64,000 nucleotides of DNA from Lacticaseibacillus absianus (GCF_013407595.1 NZ_JABEKX010000002.1:974220-1038219); one strand, 5' to 3'; shown: positions 26,560 to 37,245, counted from the first letter of the stretch. Numbers and translations: made by a program. The notes: generated from the sequence alone by a model not told the origin.

Positions 26560-27176
26560 ACGCGCCGGTGCGCTGGGTCCCTGGTACGCCCGGTCAGCCC
26601 ACACTGGTCCTCCTCCACGGCAGCGGTGGCCGGGCGGACGACCTGCTGCCGATCGGCCGGTTCCTGTGCCCGGGCGCCCCTCAGCTAGCGCTCAGCGGGT
26701 GGACGCAAGAGGCGGGGCAGGCCCGCTTCTTCCCGCACGCACCCGGCGGCGGGTTCGCCGAAGCGGCCCTTGATCACGCGGTGGATCGCCTGCTGGCGAC
26801 GCTGACCCAAGCAGCGGCCGCCCACGACTTGGCCTTAGACCAGATGATCCTCATCGGCTATTCGAACGGGGCCAACCTGATCGCCCATACCCTGCTGACC
26901 CGCCCCGTCTCCTTTCGGCGCGCGGTCTTGCTGCATGCCCAGAGCCTCGGGCTGCCTGCGCGGGTGGGGCACCACGCGTCGGCACACGCCTTCGCGAGCT
27001 TTGGCACCCACGACCCCCGCGTGTCGGCACCGTCATTCGAGGCGCTAATTGACGCGCTCGACGCCGTCGGGGTCACGGTGACCCCGTTTCGCCACGACCA
27101 GTTTCACAACCTGACTGCCGGTGAGCTGAATGCCGCCAAAGCCTGGTTGGCCACCCCTCAAGGAGGTCTCTCATGA
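26556..27176 (+). CDS. Alpha/beta-hydrolase carboxylesterase, MhqD-like
   Basis: 206 residues from GTG at 26556, which overlaps the previous stop by 4 bases. The nucleophile elbow is 'IGYSNGAN' (G-x-S-x-G), the oxyanion region 'LLHGSGG', and the late His lies in 'HDQFHNLT'. It matches the phospholipase/carboxylesterase group that includes MhqD. Next to a VOC dioxygenase and a quinone reductase, a role in breakdown of aromatic or quinone derivatives is plausible but not shown. Confidence 0.85.
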   Translation: MNAPVRWVPGTPGQPTLVLLHGSGGRADDLLPIGRFLCPGAPQLALSGWTQEAGQARFFPHAPGGGFAEAALDHAVDRLLATLTQAAAAHDLALDQMILIGYSNGANLIAHTLLTRPVSFRRAVLLHAQSLGLPARVGHHASAHAFASFGTHDPRVSAPSFEALIDALDAVGVTVTPFRHDQFHNLTAGELNAAKAWLATPQGGLS

Positions 27177-28102
27177 TCCGATTCGGTTTTGATCAGTTCG
27201 GCGGGCCAGACGTCTTCCAGGCGATCGACGCCCCGATCCCGCAACCTAAACCCAACCAAGTTCAGCTGAATGTACTCGGCTTCGGCCTTAACCCTTACGA
27301 TGCCAGTCTGCGCCGCGGTGAGCAGGCGGCTAACCGCCCACTACCTTGGCCGATTGTGCCGGGGACGGACGTCGTCGGCCGCGTCACGGCAGTCGGCGCA
27401 GACGTCTCGACGCTCGCCCCTGGTGACCTCGTGCTCAACTACCGGCCCATCGGCGGCTACAGTGAGACCGTCACCGCCAGCGCGAGCAAAGTCTTCCGCG
27501 TACCCGATACCCTGGGCCTCGCCGCGGCGGCCGGCCTACCTAACGCCGCTGTTGCAGCCTACACCGTCATGACCCAACTACTGGCCCTCCCCGCTGGCGC
27601 AACGCTGGCGGTGGTCGGCGCCAGCGGCGCGGTCGGGGGACTGATCGTCCAGCTCGCCAAGGCCCAGGGGCTGACCGTCATCGCCACGGCAAGCGCCCGC
27701 AACCGCGCAGCCGTGCTGGCACTGGGCGCCGATGAATTCGGCGCCTACGACCAAGAAGACACTGGCACCCACTTCGCCAATCACGCCGATGCTGTCGTCA
27801 ACGCGGTCAACGGCGGCCAAGACCACGGTGCGGCGGTGCAGATCGTCCGTCCCGGCGGGGTCCTTGTGACCACCGCCTTCGTCGACGTGGACCTGAGCAC
27901 CAAACCCGACGTGTCACACCGCCAACTCGGGGCTGACCGTCCGGCTAAGGCTGAGGACGCGCTCCCGGCACTCCTCGCACTCCCCGATCTGACCGTTCAG
28001 GTCGCGACCACGCTGCCCTTCACCGTCGCCGGCGTCCAACAGGGGCACGCCCTGCTGGACACACACCACGCCGCGGGTAAGCTAGTGGTTATGCGCGAGT
28101 GA
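27173..28102 (+). CDS. Zinc-independent quinone oxidoreductase (MDR family)
   Basis: 309 residues. The GroES-like N-terminal domain has 'GFGLNPYDASLRRG' and 'PGTDVVGRVTAVG', and the Rossmann domain has 'AVVGASGAVGGLIVQLAKAQG', split as GASGAVGG and LAKAQG, an NADPH-type motif. The structural zinc cysteines of alcohol dehydrogenases are absent, which fits the quinone reductase branch. The ATG overlaps the esterase stop as ATGA and has AAGGAGGT upstream. Last gene of the operon. Confidence 0.88.
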   Translation: MIRFGFDQFGGPDVFQAIDAPIPQPKPNQVQLNVLGFGLNPYDASLRRGEQAANRPLPWPIVPGTDVVGRVTAVGADVSTLAPGDLVLNYRPIGGYSETVTASASKVFRVPDTLGLAAAAGLPNAAVAAYTVMTQLLALPAGATLAVVGASGAVGGLIVQLAKAQGLTVIATASARNRAAVLALGADEFGAYDQEDTGTHFANHADAVVNAVNGGQDHGAAVQIVRPGGVLVTTAFVDVDLSTKPDVSHRQLGADRPAKAEDALPALLALPDLTVQVATTLPFTVAGVQQGHALLDTHHAAGKLVVMRE

Positions 28103-28113
28103 ACCGAAAGACA

Positions 28114-28147
28114 AAGGCACGATGGATCAGCTGATCCATCGTGCCTT
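28114..28147. terminator. Bidirectional terminator, perfect 34-bp palindrome
   Basis: AAGGCACGATGGATCAG followed directly by its exact complement, located between two convergent genes. T-rich on both sides. Confidence 0.75.
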
Positions 28148-28155
28148 GTTTGTTG

Positions 28156-29853
28156 TTATAACTGACTGTCGTCCACACTGTCCAGCTGGGCCTTGACCGC
28201 GGTCAGGGTGTCATCCAGTGCCCCGGCCTCGAACGGCGAGCGCAGGTGCCCCAGCGCGATCAGCTCCAGCAGCGTCTTGCTCCCGCCAGCCTTGGCCATC
28301 GTCATGTAGTCTTGCCAGGCAGTCTCGTCGTGGTCGACATTGAATCGCTTCCAGAACTGGTAGGCAACGACCTGGGCGATCGTGTAGTCGATATAGTAGA
28401 ACGGTGCCTCGAAAATGTGGCCCTGACGCATCCACCAAATGCCCCGCTCTAGGTCGGCGTTGTCGCTAAAGTCCTTGTCCGGGTTGTACAGTTTCTCCAA
28501 CCGGCGCCACTCTGCTTTGCGCGCGGCCGGGGTCCAGTCCGGGTGCGTGTAGACCTGGTGTTGGAAGTGATCGACCAAGATCCCGTACGGCAGGAACTCA
28601 AGCGCCGCCTGCAGGTGCGCATACTTGTACTTCGGCGTCTGCGTGCCGAAGAACGACTGCATCCACGGGTAGGCGATGAATTCCATGCTCATCGAGAAGA
28701 TCTCGGCCGCCTCAAACGTCGGGAAGACGCAGTCGCCCGGTCGGATCCACTGCGCTAAGTAGGTCTGGAAGGCATGGCCGGCCTCGTGTGTCAGCACATC
28801 GACATCATCCGAGGTCCCGTTGAAGTTGGCGAAGATGAACGGCGATTCGATCGCTGGGATGAACGTCGCATAGCCACCGGACGCCTTACCCGGCTTCGCC
28901 AGGAGTTCCAGCAGGTTCGACTGCACCATGTGATCGAAAAACGCCCCGGACTCCGGCGACATCTCGTGGTACATCTGACGCGCCGCTTCGACTAATTCGT
29001 CGGCGGTCCCTTCAGGCGTCGCGTTGCCTGACTTGAACTGCACCCCCAGATCGTAATACGCCAGGTGATCGAGGCCCAGGCGCTTGGCTTGCTTGGCGCG
29101 TTGCGCCTGCACCAGCGGCACCACCTTCGTCTGCACTTCGTGGCGGTACGTGGCGACCATGTCCTCGTCGTAGTCGAAGCGATCCATGAAGACGTAGCTC
29201 ATCTCCGCAAAGTCCTTGAAGCCCAGCTTGCGTGCAATCTCAGTCCGCGTCTTGACCATCTCGTCGTAGATCCGGTCGAACTCTGCTTCGTGCGCCGCAA
29301 AGAAGCCCCAGTAGGCATCATTCGCCGCCTTGCGCGTGGCGCGGTCCGCATCATCGCGCAGCGGGCCGATCTGGGCCAGCGTGTACGTCTGTCCGTTGAA
29401 GTCCAGTTGCGCCGAAGCGATCAGTTTCGTGTACTCGCTGCTCAACGCGTTGGCCTTTTGCTGCAACGCGACGACCTCTGGCTTGTTGGTCTTCATCTGG
29501 TCTTCTGCCTTCAGGAAATACGGCTTCGGGTACACCGTCTCCAGCGCCTCCCGGAACGGGCTGGCGAGCACCGCCTTGAGGTAGTCGACTTCGGCGTTGG
29601 CTAGCTGCGGCTGGAACTCGTTCCAGAACTCGTTCTCCTGGGCGTAAAACGCATCGCGTGTGTCCACCGTGTGCCGGATCTCCGTATACATCGACTGCGA
29701 CATGGTGTCGTTGAGTAGGTCGGTGACGCGGTTGGCAACCGCAACCGCCGCATCCCCGTCTTTGGCGGCCTGTAAGTCCGCCGCACCTTGGCGGACCTGC
29801 GCCATCACGGCCTCTGCGTCGGGTCGCGTGTAAGGCACTTCATTAAAGTTCAT
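28156..29853 (-). CDS. pepF: M3-family oligoendopeptidase
   Basis: 565 residues from the ATG at 29853 after GGGAGGAAG. The zinc site is HEAGH at residues 356-360, with the downstream Glu about 25 residues later in 'FEAAEIFSMSMEF'. It is the thimet-oligopeptidase-like fold of the roughly 565-residue M3 group, which is a separate subgroup from the 600-residue lactococcal PepF. It degrades short peptides in the cytosol. It is a single-gene unit. Confidence 0.9.
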   Translation of the reverse strand: MNFNEVPYTRPDAEAVMAQVRQGAADLQAAKDGDAAVAVANRVTDLLNDTMSQSMYTEIRHTVDTRDAFYAQENEFWNEFQPQLANAEVDYLKAVLASPFREALETVYPKPYFLKAEDQMKTNKPEVVALQQKANALSSEYTKLIASAQLDFNGQTYTLAQIGPLRDDADRATRKAANDAYWGFFAAHEAEFDRIYDEMVKTRTEIARKLGFKDFAEMSYVFMDRFDYDEDMVATYRHEVQTKVVPLVQAQRAKQAKRLGLDHLAYYDLGVQFKSGNATPEGTADELVEAARQMYHEMSPESGAFFDHMVQSNLLELLAKPGKASGGYATFIPAIESPFIFANFNGTSDDVDVLTHEAGHAFQTYLAQWIRPGDCVFPTFEAAEIFSMSMEFIAYPWMQSFFGTQTPKYKYAHLQAALEFLPYGILVDHFQHQVYTHPDWTPAARKAEWRRLEKLYNPDKDFSDNADLERGIWWMRQGHIFEAPFYYIDYTIAQVVAYQFWKRFNVDHDETAWQDYMTMAKAGGSKTLLELIALGHLRSPFEAGALDDTLTAVKAQLDSVDDSQL

Positions 29854-29906
29854 CTGTTCTTCCTCCCATCCACATGTTGGTCTCATTATCCGCTATTCAG
29901 CGGAGA

Positions 29907-29947
29907 AAAGAAAGGACCGTAATGATGGCACACCGGGACCATCACGG
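29907..29947 (-). terminator. Terminator after rmlB
   Basis: CCGTGATGG with a near-complement (29917-29947), followed by TCCTTTCTTTTC on the minus strand. Confidence 0.6.
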
Positions 29948-29981
29948 TTGCGGTGTCGTTGTCATCAGTTGGTCAACCAAA

Positions 29982-31039
<1,058 letters not shown>

Positions 31040-31050
31040 CAAAATGCAAT

Positions 31051-31947
31051 CTAACGCTGTGTCAAATCTGTCTCAAGGCGCTTGGCGAGTTGCAATAGGT
31101 AGGCCCGCAGCTCGTCTTTGACTTCCGGATGCGTCAGACCGTACTCGATCGTCGTCTGTACGAAGCCAAACTTGTTGCCCACATCGTAGCGAGCACCCTT
31201 GAACTCATGAGCGAAGACACGCTGCGTCTGGTTCAGGCGGTCGATCGCATCCGTCAGCTGGATCTCGCCGCCCTTCCCTGGTGCCTGAGTCTCCAGCATC
31301 TCGAAGATCTCCGGCGTCAGCAAGTAGCGCCCGATGATTGCTAAGTCGCTCGGTGCTTCCGCCACAGCCGGCTTCTCAACGAACTTCTTGACATTGAACA
31401 AGCCCGGTGCGACTTCTTGTTCCGGATCGATCACTCCGTAAGCCGACACTTCCTCATGTGGTACCTTCTTCACCGCAAGAATCGAGGCATGTGTCCGCTC
31501 ATACTCATCGATCAGCTGCCGAGTCAAGGGCACAGTATCCATCATCAGATCATCCCCCAGCATCACAACAAAGGGTTCATCCGCGATGAATGACTTGGCC
31601 AGTCGCACGGCATCACCGAGTCCCTTGGGGTAAGCCTGACGAACATAGAAGAGATTGACGCCGATATCCGTCGTCTCATGAACCATTTTGAGAAGTGCTG
31701 TCTTGCCCTTCTCCTCTAAGTTCTGTTCCAGCTCGGGCGCAGAATCGAAGTGATCTTCGATCGACCGCTTATTCTTGCCCTCAATGATCAAGATATCTTC
31801 GATTCCGCTGGCCTTGGCCTCTTCAACGATGAATTGAATCGTCGGCTTGTCGACGATTGGAAGCATCTCCTTCGCCAACGCCTTGGTTGCCGGTAAGAAT
31901 CGCGTGCCTAGCCCAGCAGCCGGGATAACAGCCTTGCGTACTTTCAT
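31051..31947 (-). CDS. galU: UTP-glucose-1-phosphate uridylyltransferase
   Basis: 298 residues. It forms UDP-glucose, a precursor for polysaccharide, teichoic acid and glycolipid. '[18 protein letters not shown]' with the nucleotide loop, '[14 protein letters not shown]', '[10 protein letters not shown]' and 'FVEKP' are intact. ATG 31947 or GTG one codon earlier (31950) are both reasonable after AAGGAGG; the ATG gives the usual MKVRKAVIP beginning. Confidence 0.96.
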   Translation of the reverse strand: MKVRKAVIPAAGLGTRFLPATKALAKEMLPIVDKPTIQFIVEEAKASGIEDILIIEGKNKRSIEDHFDSAPELEQNLEEKGKTALLKMVHETTDIGVNLFYVRQAYPKGLGDAVRLAKSFIADEPFVVMLGDDLMMDTVPLTRQLIDEYERTHASILAVKKVPHEEVSAYGVIDPEQEVAPGLFNVKKFVEKPAVAEAPSDLAIIGRYLLTPEIFEMLETQAPGKGGEIQLTDAIDRLNQTQRVFAHEFKGARYDVGNKFGFVQTTIEYGLTHPEVKDELRAYLLQLAKRLETDLTQR

Positions 31948-31980
31948 CACAAAATTCCTCCTTAGTTCATTACCTAGGCA

Positions 31981-34765
31981 CTACCGCGTACTCGTCAGCT
32001 TGAGCGCGCCAGAGTGAACATAGCCGAGCCAAGTCCCGTCTAGGCGCCAAAGGGAATAATACGTGCTCCCATTGACGTGCCGATACTTCCCGTTGACCCG
32101 GAACTGTTGACCATACACCGCAGTTGTGCTAGTGCTCGAGTGCCAGCCAAAGTCCTTCCAGATCGATGTGCCCTTCAGGCTGATTGTCGCATATCCCCCC
32201 TGAGATTGCCAGACCCCTTGTGCATTAGCCGTCGTCTCGACATCCTCGACGTTCATGTAACCTTTCCATTGTCCTTGGCCATCATACAGGGACAAGACCC
32301 ACATGCCGTTGAACAAATGATACTGCCCATTGATCCGATAAGTGCGGCCCAGATGACTGGTGCTGGTGCTGGCGGCCTGACCCGAGAAGTCTCGGTAGAT
32401 CGGCTTGTTTGCCTTAGTCAACGTCGCGTAACCTGCTTGATACAACCAGATCCCTTGCGGACCAGCTGCAGCCTGCGTGGCCGCCTCGTCGATGTACCCG
32501 ACCCAGTTATCTGCTGCGTCGTACAGTGACAGGTAGGTCTTGCCGTTGAGGTGCTTGTACAGACGCTTTGACAGTAGCGTCTGGTGATAGAGTGTTTGAC
32601 TCGTTGATTTGACCTGCCAGTCAAAATCGGACCAGAGCGTTGGTTGGCGACTCGTGATCGTGATATAGCGCCCGTCATTAATCGGGTTGCCTTGAGGTGT
32701 CGCATTCAGCTGAACAGCGCCAGCATGAGCATAGCCGAGCCAGCTACCATCTGCTCGCCAAAGAGAATAATAGGTGCTCCCATTAGCGTGGTGATACTTG
32801 CCGTTGAGCTTAAAGGTTTGACCCAACACCGCATCCGTTCGCATGGCCGGTTGCCACTCAAAATTTCGCCACAATGATGTGCCCTTGAGTGTCACGGTCG
32901 CATAGCCGGTCTGACTCTGCCACACGCCTTGAGGGTTGGTCCCCGCTTCGAAGTCCGCAGGGTCCATATAGCCGATCCATTGCCCCTTCAGATCGTACAG
33001 CGAATCGTACGTGCGCCCATCAAAAGTGTGATACTCACCATTGATCTGATACGTGTTGCTCAAAAGAGGGGTGCTGGCGCCCGTCGCTTGCCCAGAAAAA
33101 TCACTATAAAGCGGGCGGCCTGTCCGCGTCAGCGTTGCGTAGCCAGACTTATTCAACCAGACGCCTTGAGGACCGCTAGCGATCTGCACATCACGTTCGC
33201 TAACGTAGCCTTGCCAAATATCCTCCGCGTCATACAATGACAGGTACGTCTGACCGTTTGCATGATGGTACTGTTGCTTAGCCAGGAACGTCCGTTGGTA
33301 GAGATCGGAACCAGATTTGAGTTCCCAGTCAAAGCTCGACCAGACTGGAGTGTTACTTTTGGCGATTGTCACATAGCGGCCATCGTCGACCGGTTGGCCT
33401 TGGCCTTGCGAATCGCCTTCCAGCGCAACGACGGCACTATGCCCATACCCGAGCCAAGTCCCATCCGCCGCCCAGAGCGAGTAATAAGTGCTACCGTTGA
33501 AGTGGTGATACATGCCGTTGATCTTGACCGTCTGGCCAAGGTGTTGATTGGAACTGGCCTTGACGTTCCAAGTGAAGTCCGCCCATAGGGACGTGTTCGC
33601 CATCGTGATCGTCGCGTAACTGGCGTGACTTAACCAAACCCCTTGTGCACCGGCTGCAATACTTACGGCCTTTTCGTTGATCAGTCCCATATCGTTGCCC
33701 TGCGCATCGACCAGGCGTAAGTATGTACTCCCGTTCGCGTGTTCATACTTCGCGATCGAATGATAGGTCCGGTTCAGCACCGCGTTCGTCGATTGCTTGG
33801 GTGTCCAGTCAAAATCCGCCCACAACGTGTTATTGATCTCCGTCAGGGTCACGTAACGATCATCTGTGATACGAGGTCCTTCCGGCGCAGTAACGCCCGT
33901 GAAGAGTCCGGCATAGTCGATCGAAGCGTCGATCAGGCGCCCACCTGATTGGCCGAATTGACTCGGGAGCTGAGCGGTGCTCGAGAACTGCCAGGCTCCA
34001 TAATCCGTATTCCAAAGTGATGAACTTGACGGCGTGTACGGGTACTGCGCCCACCAGGTTGCCTTCTTGCCCACGGTGGCGATCACATCGGCATTCTTCG
34101 TATAACCACCACCTGTATAGACGAGATGATTGGTGTACCCAGCCGCAGAAAGCACTTGCCAAAACGCATTCAGATTTGTTCGCACATCCCCTGTCACCGT
34201 GTCGTTCTCCTCAATGTCAGCCACGACCGGTGTCGATTTGGGCAAGCCCAGCTGTGCTAAGGCGGCAGCCGCATAAGTGGCCTCTGCCTTAGCCGAACTC
34301 AAACTGCCAAACTGTGCGTAGTGATACACAGAGACCTTCAACCCCGCCGCTTTCGCGTATTGGATCTGTTGCTTGGCGGCAGGGTTCGTGTAATTCGTCT
34401 TCTGCGTTGTTTTCACGACCGCTGCGCGAACCCCACTGGCATAGAGTTCATTGAAGTCTTTTTGAGTCATCCAATCCTGATACGACGCCACGTCTACGAC
34501 ATCGACCCGCGGTCGCGCTGGATCTCCGATCTTGATCGTATCGACCCAGCTCGACGCGGCCACCTGAATGATCTCCTGTGCACGACCCGTGGCCGCCTGA
34601 TCCGCTGCAGCCGTCACTTTAGCCACCGCCAACCAATCATTCGCTAAGGTCTCATCCAGACTCGTAGGCATGCGTAGGATGTGTTTCGTTGTTGTCGAGC
34701 CCGTCTCGTCGATCATGTCTGCCAGCGCGGCCCGTGAAAGCTCACTACCCATCACTTTGTTCGTT
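31981..34765 (-). pseudogene. GH25 lysozyme-like cell-wall hydrolase, 3' part of a gene split by IS66
   Basis: About 925 residues continue from the target duplication to the stop. A GH25 (Cellosyl/1,4-beta-N-acetylmuramidase) domain comes first, with 'RVDVVDVASYQDW' (catalytic Asp region) and 'VVADIEEND' (D-x-E pair), and ends near 'ASIDYAG'. Eight GW/SH3-like repeats of about 75 residues follow, each with 'Y.T', 'LW.DFDW' or 'LYSDFSG', and 'YHH.NG.TYYSL..AD'. Joined to the fragment at 37044-37245 with one duplication copy removed, the frame is continuous: 2979 bases, 992 residues. As it stands the hydrolase has lost its signal peptide; an ATG at 34752 could still give a non-exported product. 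Confidence 0.9.
34758..34765. repeat. IS66 target-site duplication, left copy
   Basis: TGTTCGTT, directly against the left inverted repeat and identical to 37044-37051. Eight bases is the length expected for the IS66 family. Confidence 0.95.
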
Positions 34766-34852
34766 GTAAGCACCCAATAACAGACCGGATATGATTGCCC
34801 CTTGCCGGGCAGTATGATTGCCTCATCAAATCTAAATTGGTGAGGTAATTTT

Positions 34853-35038
34853 ATGGATGAGAAACCTGAGATTGTTCGGATCAAATTAGAGGATGACCAG
34901 CGGCGGGCGCCACTGAGCACTGCCACCAAGGCCTTTCAAGTTAAGATTGACACCAACAAAACGGTTGTAGTGTATAACCATATCCAGGGCTATATCCTGG
35001 ATGCCTTGATGAAGGCGGTGTTCGCCAATGCTCATTGA
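34853..35038 (+). CDS. tnpA: IS66-family TnpA-like protein
   Basis: 61 residues, preceded by GAGGTAATTTT. It sits where TnpA lies in IS66 elements and is shorter than the usual 100-130 residues, without the full helix-turn-helix of long TnpA. The 'VYNHIQGYILDALMKAVF' end, split as VYNHIQGY and DALMKAVF, resembles TnpA C-termini in lactobacillar IS66 copies. The end overlaps tnpB by 11 bases. Confidence 0.7.
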   Translation: MDEKPEIVRIKLEDDQRRAPLSTATKAFQVKIDTNKTVVVYNHIQGYILDALMKAVFANAH

Positions 35039-35420
35039 TATCCACAAGCTCAGCGGCATTTATTTGATTTGTGGTAAGACCGACTTGCGTCGTGGTATTG
35101 AAGGCTTGGCTGGAGTTATCCAAGAGGAATATCATCTGGATCCGTACAGTCGGGCACTGTTTCTATTTTGCGGGACCCGCAAGGATCGGTTTAAGGCCCT
35201 ATATTGGGCTGGCGATGGATTTATCCTGCTCTACAAGCGAATTGAGGACGGCCGGCTACAGTGGCCAACGACTCAAAATGAGGTTAAGAAACTCCACGCT
35301 AAGCAATTAGAGCGTCTTTTATCTGGTTGGGGATTGGAGTCGACGGTAAACCAGTTTTGTCCAAGAAATAATGGTAGAAAGCCCGTCGCACCAGTGGTAC
35401 ACTCAACCCAACATCAATGA
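35028..35420 (+). CDS. tnpB: IS66 accessory protein TnpB
   Basis: 130 residues with the TnpB core: 'IYLICGKTDLRRGIEGLA', split as CGKTDLRRGI and GLAGVIQ, then 'ALFLFCGTRKDRFKALYW' with its F-x-G-x-x-x-D-R-x-K pattern, and 'FILLYKRIEDGRLQWP'. TnpB is needed for transposition with TnpC in characterised IS66 elements. It is not related to the RNA-guided IS605-type TnpB. Confidence 0.93.
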   Translation: MLIDIHKLSGIYLICGKTDLRRGIEGLAGVIQEEYHLDPYSRALFLFCGTRKDRFKALYWAGDGFILLYKRIEDGRLQWPTTQNEVKKLHAKQLERLLSGWGLESTVNQFCPRNNGRKPVAPVVHSTQHQ

Positions 35421-35436
35421 ATCGAGGGCTACGCCC

Positions 35437-36966
35437 ATGGTCACTACGACTGAAGATCTGCTCAAACAGGCACTCGAGCAAAATCGAGAACTCATGAAAC
35501 AAGTTCAGGCGCTCACCGAGCAGGTCGCGTATTTAACTCGGAAACTCTACGGCTCCCATTCGGAGAAGATGACCGATCCTAATCAGCTGTCTCTTCTGGG
35601 AGATAACAGTGTTTTTACCGACCCAGAGCAGACTGGGCAACAAAGCGAAGAAATAGTCGTAGTAAAAGCCAAGCGCAAGCCTAAAAGCAGTCGCGGTGAA
35701 TCAATCGATCCAAAATTGCCCATCGAAGAAACCGTGATCACTCGAAAAAGTGAGCTGTGTGATCATGGTCATCAGCTGGCTAAAGTGGGCAAGCATCTCG
35801 TGCGTGAAGTGGTCCAACACATACCAGGCAGATTGTATGTTGAGCGTATCTTTGAAGAGACATACAAGTGTCCGGAATGTGAGCTCGAGGATGGTGTGAG
35901 TCACCTGTATCAAGGACAAGCGCCGCAGGCGTTGTTCCCGCACAGTCTCGCGACCTCGTCGCTAGTCGCTGAGTTGCTCTATCAGAAATACATGCTGGGT
36001 ACACCGCTTTATCGTCAGATATTAGAATGGCGCCGAGCGGGTCTTCTACTCAGTGAGACGACCATGACAAACTGGGTAATCAACGCGGCAGAAATCGTCA
36101 GACCAGTCTATGACCTGATGCACGAGTACCTCCTGTCAGAGCGGTTCCTGCAAGGCGACGAAACACCGTTCCAAGTGCTGAGAGAACCGGGTAAGTCGGC
36201 AAAGAGTAAATCATACATCTGGGTAGAACGCAGTATTCGCCTCGCCGACCAGCAGGTCGTCTACTACGCTTATGGCAACACCCGCTCTGGTAAGTTCGCG
36301 CAGCGAATATACTCAGGCTATACTGGGGTCCTGCAGTGTGATGGCTATGCCGGATATAATCTTCTTGGCGACAGCGTCATCCGTGTTGGTTGTTGGGCGC
36401 ACGTTCGGCGTAAATTCTACGACGACGCAGCGAAGGTTAAAGGTAAATTTACCAGCACGAAACCGCTAGAGCTGCTCAACCAGATGTTCCACCTTGAGAC
36501 ACAATGGGCGCTCTTATCACCGGCCGAGCGTCTGAAATGTCGACAGGCAGAACTAGAACCTCTGATTGATCAGTTCTGGGCTTGGTGTGATCAGGCCGCG
36601 CCGGCGCCGAAATCGCGACTGGGTGTCGCTCTGACCTACGCTTTGAATCAGCGGTGCATGCTTAATCGAGTCTTGGAGTTTGGCGAGATTGATTTGAGCA
36701 ACAATGCATCAGAGCGGAACATGAAGTCCTTCGTGATTGGACGAAAGAACTGGCTGTTCGCCACCAGCCCAAAGGGGGCCGAAGCCAATGCGATCTGGAT
36801 GACGATCGTTGAGACTGCCAAAGCCAACGGACTGGATCCACGAAGTTACATTGAGCGACTTCTGCATGGGCTGTCACAACTGTCTGCCTCACCAACGAGG
36901 GAACAAGCTGAGGCTTATTTACCTTGGAATCAGCATCTAAAGCCAGCAACTAGCGAAACCGCGTAA
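35437..36966 (+). CDS. tnpC: IS66 transposase TnpC
   Basis: 509 residues from ATG 35437 after GAGGG. An N-terminal coiled-coil-like region with 'KLYGSHSEK' is followed by a zinc-finger-like 'YKCPEC' segment and then the DDE catalytic domain: 'LQGDETPFQ' (D1), 'LQCDGYAGYN' (D2), and 'NNASERNMKSFVIGRKNW' with the catalytic Glu. The C-terminal 'EAYLPWN' end is typical of the family. No stop or frameshift is seen, so the element is probably active. Confidence 0.96.
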   Translation: MVTTTEDLLKQALEQNRELMKQVQALTEQVAYLTRKLYGSHSEKMTDPNQLSLLGDNSVFTDPEQTGQQSEEIVVVKAKRKPKSSRGESIDPKLPIEETVITRKSELCDHGHQLAKVGKHLVREVVQHIPGRLYVERIFEETYKCPECELEDGVSHLYQGQAPQALFPHSLATSSLVAELLYQKYMLGTPLYRQILEWRRAGLLLSETTMTNWVINAAEIVRPVYDLMHEYLLSERFLQGDETPFQVLREPGKSAKSKSYIWVERSIRLADQQVVYYAYGNTRSGKFAQRIYSGYTGVLQCDGYAGYNLLGDSVIRVGCWAHVRRKFYDDAAKVKGKFTSTKPLELLNQMFHLETQWALLSPAERLKCRQAELEPLIDQFWAWCDQAAPAPKSRLGVALTYALNQRCMLNRVLEFGEIDLSNNASERNMKSFVIGRKNWLFATSPKGAEANAIWMTIVETAKANGLDPRSYIERLLHGLSQLSASPTREQAEAYLPWNQHLKPATSETA

Positions 36967-36971
36967 GCAAT

Positions 36972-37008
36972 GAAGGGTCGCAATCCAAAAATAGGATTGC
37001 GGCCCTTC
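36972..37008 (+). terminator. Hairpin after tnpC inside the IS
   Basis: GAAGGGtCGCAATCC/GGATTGCGgCCCTTC stem with a 7-base loop. Its T run is short, so it may act as a terminator or as protection against transcription through the end. Confidence 0.55.
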
Positions 37009-37043
37009 TCAGTTTGCAAGACGGTCGATTATTGGGTGCTTAC

Positions 37044-37051
37044 TGTTCGTT
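37044..37051. repeat. IS66 target-site duplication, right copy
   Basis: TGTTCGTT directly after the right inverted repeat, identical to the left copy at 34758-34765. Confidence 0.95.
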
Positions 37052-37245
37052 GGCACTTCAGCTGGGTCGTTCCAATGCCCGTTGGTCGCAAAAACATCAA
37101 ATTCGCCCTTTATAACCTGGCTCTTTTCTAAGCTATCAGCCCTTGTGAATTTGTTTGTTCCAAGCATAACGCCCCCCGCTAATGCCAGCGAGATGATAGC
37201 CGCGCGTTCTAATAGTCTGAAAGTGTGCCTCACTGCAATGTTCAT
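37044..37245 (-). pseudogene. GH25 lysozyme-like gene, 5' part with signal peptide
   Basis: The first 67 residues of the split gene. The ATG at 37245 follows AGGGGGAATCTT. A signal peptide is clear: basic start 'MNIAVRHTFRLLERAA', hydrophobic core 'IISLALAGGVMLG' and a probable cut after 'KFTRA'. The frame enters the IS and stops there (at 37009), giving a short 78-residue product from the ATG at 37245. Promoter and ribosome site are still in place, so a useless secreted peptide may be made. Confidence 0.88.

Larger units (their letters stand above)
34766..37043 (+). mobile_element. Complete IS66-family insertion sequence
   Basis: 2278 bp bounded by inverted repeats that start GTAAGCACCCAATAA at both ends (34766-34787 and 37022-37043, 20 of 22 bases matching). 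GTAAGC is the usual IS66 terminus. An 8-bp direct duplication flanks it. It carries tnpA, tnpB and tnpC in the same direction, all intact, plus an internal terminator after tnpC. It looks recent because the duplication copies are identical and the host gene is restored in frame by removing it. Confidence 0.96.

Noticed and set aside
28114-28147. 34-bp perfect palindrome as an operator
   Set aside because: It lies between two convergent stop codons, where a shared terminator is the simpler explanation.
34766-34929. Apparent N-terminal extension of the GH25 frame
   Set aside because: The first 50 or so residues are antisense IS66 sequence read by chance into the lysozyme fragment; the true N-terminus is at 37044-37245.
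35028-35420. TnpB label could suggest an RNA-guided nuclease of the IS605/IS200 type
   Set aside because: The sequence is the 130-residue IS66 Orf2 family with no RuvC domain; only the name is shared.
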